A DNA stretch of 7,944 nt from Anaerolinea sp. (GTDB taxonomy: Bacteria; Chloroflexota; Anaerolineae; Anaerolineales; Anaerolineaceae). Numbering within the stretch: position 1 is the stretch's first letter; each line of letters opens with the position of its first letter. The position numbers were made by a program, and so were the translations under genes. The notes beneath the pieces are model-generated. The model was not told the origin of the DNA. It did no database searches and saw only the letters and a list, made by a program, of their open reading frames with translations. Positions 6,186 through 7,944 of this stretch are shown here, piece after piece. The stretch spans positions 1 to 7,944 of the forward strand of contig PNNU01000139.1 of the NCBI GenBank assembly GCA_013824385.1, in the 5' to 3' direction.

Positions 6186-7944
6186 ATGCCCACAGCCTAT
6201 GAAAAACTGAGCACGCTCCTGAAAGAACTATTCCAACTGGACCAGGCCGATCTGGATTTTGGGATCTACCGCATTATGAACCAGAAAAGGGATGAGATTA
6301 CTCATTTTCTCGATAGAGATTTATTGCCTCAAGTGAAGACCGCCTTTGACCAGTACCGCCCGGCAGATAAAAAAGTGCTAGAAGAGAAGATCGAGCAGGC
6401 CAGACAGTCTGCCATTGATGCGGGTTTCGACCCGGAACAATCTCCTAAAGTGAAAGAATTACGGGATGTGCAGGCAGCCTACAGTGTGGACACCGCTGCA
6501 TTGGAAAACGAAGTCTATTCGCACTTATTCAGCTTCTTCCGGCGCTATTACGACAACGGCGATTTCATCTCGATGCGGCGCTACAAAGAAGGCGTTTACG
6601 CCATCCCTTATGAGGGTGAAGAGGTTAAACTTCACTGGGCCAATGCCGACCAGTATTACGTGAAGACTACCGAGAACTTCCGTGATTACTCTTTCCGTTT
6701 GCCCTCGGGAAGGTTGGCGCACTTCAAGATCGTGGAAGCGGAAACTGAAAAAGACAACGTCAAAGCCGATGCCAATAAGGAAAGCCGCTTCATTCTGGCA
6801 CCAGAAAACCCAATTGCGGTTGAAGGCGATGCGCTAATCCTGCGTTTTGAGTACCGCGCTGACTCCGAGAAGCGCGACCAAAAGGCGCTGAGCACACTGG
6901 CAGCCGAGACCATTCTGGCGGGAGCGCCGGCGGAATGGGCAGCGGATCTGAAGACGCTGGCGCCGACCGAGAGCAACCCCAAACGCACGCTGCTGGAAAA
7001 ACATCTGGCTGATTACACTGCCCGCAACACCTTCGATTACTTCATTCATAAGGACTTGCGTGGATTCTTGAACCGCGAGCTGGACTTTTACATCAAAAAC
7101 GAGGTCATGCACCTGGATGATATTGAGGACGAAGGCGCGCCGCGTGTGGAACAGTACCTAAGCAAGATCAAAGTCATCCGCCTGATCGCGCACAAGATCA
7201 TCGAATTCCTGGCGCAGATCGAGGACTTTCAAAAGAAACTGTGGTTGAAGAAGAAATTCGTGGTCGAGACCAACTACTGTATCACACTGGACCGCGTGCC
7301 CGAGGGACTTTATCCCGAAATTTGTGCCAACGATGCCCAGCGCGAGGAATGGGTGCGCTTGTTTACGATTGATGAAATCAAAGCTGATCTTATAAAACCT
7401 GGTTATAGTATACCTCTTACAGTGGAATTTCTGAAAGCAAATCCTTTTTTGGCGTTGGATACAAAATTCTTTCCCCATACATTTGTTGATTCGCTATTAG
7501 CATGTGTTGAAAATATCGATGAACAAATGTTTGGATTATTAATTCATAGTGAAAATTTCCAGGCTCTTTCCTTGCTTTCTGCTGCCTATAAATCGAAATT
7601 TAAATTAATCTACATTGATCCGCCTTATAACACGGGTAGTGATGATTTTATTTATAAAGATTCATACCAGCATTCAAGCTGGATATCGATGATGAGGGAT
7701 CGGCTTATGCTTGCCCGAAATCTTCTTGTGGAAAATGGGTTTATTTTTTGTTCAATCGATGATAATGAGTTACATCGAGCATTGATAGTATTTGACGATG
7801 TATTCGGTGAAGAAAACAAAGTTGCAACAATTGCTGTTAAGATGTCCCGGGCTACTGGTGTAAAGATGGCACATGAAGATGTTAAACCAGTCCGGTATAA
7901 AGAATATGGACTATTGTATTCAAAGAATAAAATAAATGTTAATA
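6186..7944 (+). CDS. Type III-like N6-adenine DNA methyltransferase (Mod-like), 3' end cut off
   Basis: The frame is open for 586 codons to the window edge. The ATG at 6186 is preferred over 6180 because AAGGA (6173-6177) is then 8 bases away. Residues 1-390 are a long extension (QLDQADLDFGIYRIMNQKRD near 18-37) seen in a family of large methyltransferases rather than in compact Mod proteins. The catalytic part begins near 420 (FLALDTKFF, then LLIHSENFQAL). Motif IV DPPYNTG is at 478-484, followed by SSWISMMRDRL (497-507) and SIDDNE (523-528). This order, with motif IV before the SAM-binding motif I (not yet reached), marks beta-class enzymes that methylate adenine N6. Probable role: host protection in a type III-like restriction system with the upstream helicase; the nuclease partner would be downstream. 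G+C falls sharply after about 7370. Confidence 0.88.
   Translation, partial: MPTAYEKLSTLLKELFQLDQADLDFGIYRIMNQKRDEITHFLDRDLLPQVKTAFDQYRPADKKVLEEKIEQARQSAIDAGFDPEQSPKVKELRDVQAAYSVDTAALENEVYSHLFSFFRRYYDNGDFISMRRYKEGVYAIPYEGEEVKLHWANADQYYVKTTENFRDYSFRLPSGRLAHFKIVEAETEKDNVKADANKESRFILAPENPIAVEGDALILRFEYRADSEKRDQKALSTLAAETILAGAPAEWAADLKTLAPTESNPKRTLLEKHLADYTARNTFDYFIHKDLRGFLNRELDFYIKNEVMHLDDIEDEGAPRVEQYLSKIKVIRLIAHKIIEFLAQIEDFQKKLWLKKKFVVETNYCITLDRVPEGLYPEICANDAQREEWVRLFTIDEIKADLIKPGYSIPLTVEFLKANPFLALDTKFFPHTFVDSLLACVENIDEQMFGLLIHSENFQALSLLSAAYKSKFKLIYIDPPYNTGSDDFIYKDSYQHSSWISMMRDRLMLARNLLVENGFIFCSIDDNELHRALIVFDDVFGEENKVATIAVKMSRATGVKMAHEDVKPVRYKEYGLLYSKNKINVN

Noticed and set aside
7158..7478. 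Minus-strand 106-codon frame inside the methyltransferase gene
   Set aside because: It is antisense to a continuous, recognisable methyltransferase reading frame; composition explains the open frame.
3184..7944. Class 1 DISARM (drmD-drmMI)
   Set aside because: The helicase could fit drmD, but the methyltransferase has the DPPYNTG plus SSWxSMMxDRL pattern of beta-class type III Mod enzymes, and no drmA/drmB/drmC is visible. Kept only as an alternative pending downstream sequence.

Overview
The window looks like the left end of a bacterial integrative element inserted at a tRNA-Arg gene, followed by the start of a DNA-modification or defence cargo. It opens exactly on a complete tRNA-Arg (UCG anticodon, no encoded CCA) with hairpin terminators behind it. 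Next come three genes read on the minus strand, in the order replication-initiator-like protein (rep), small excisionase-like helix-turn-helix protein (xis), and tyrosine recombinase (int). The int gene points at the tRNA and ends about 90 bases from it. This is the classic layout of an element whose attachment site is a tRNA 3' end. The other attachment site lies outside the window, so the full size and mobility of the element cannot be judged here.

Rep and xis overlap by 7 bases. A 28-codon leader ORF ends on the rep start codon, so translation is probably coupled. Upstream of rep is a candidate promoter flanked by 9-base inverted repeats, then a strong intrinsic terminator in the rep direction. 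Expression may therefore be attenuated, or a short RNA may be made. The middle of rep carries four 54-base repeats. By analogy with lambda O, these could be an origin embedded in the initiator gene. Four 9-base repeats at the very 3' end of int are likely arm-type integrase sites.

On the plus strand, from about 3.2 kb to the window end, are two large genes. The first is a complete RapA/SNF2-type helicase of about 970 residues. The second is the first 586 codons of a beta-class N6-adenine methyltransferase with a DPPYNTG motif, resembling the Mod subunit of type III restriction systems but with a long N-terminal extension. The pair is best read as the start of a restriction or defence operon whose further genes (perhaps a Res-like nuclease-helicase) would lie to the right. 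Base composition drops abruptly inside the methyltransferase at about 7370, just before its catalytic domain, which suggests a mosaic gene.

The organism cannot be named with confidence. The tRNA without CCA, SD-type ribosome sites and moderate G+C fit a free-living bacterium. A Chloroflexota (Anaerolineae-like) host is only a guess.
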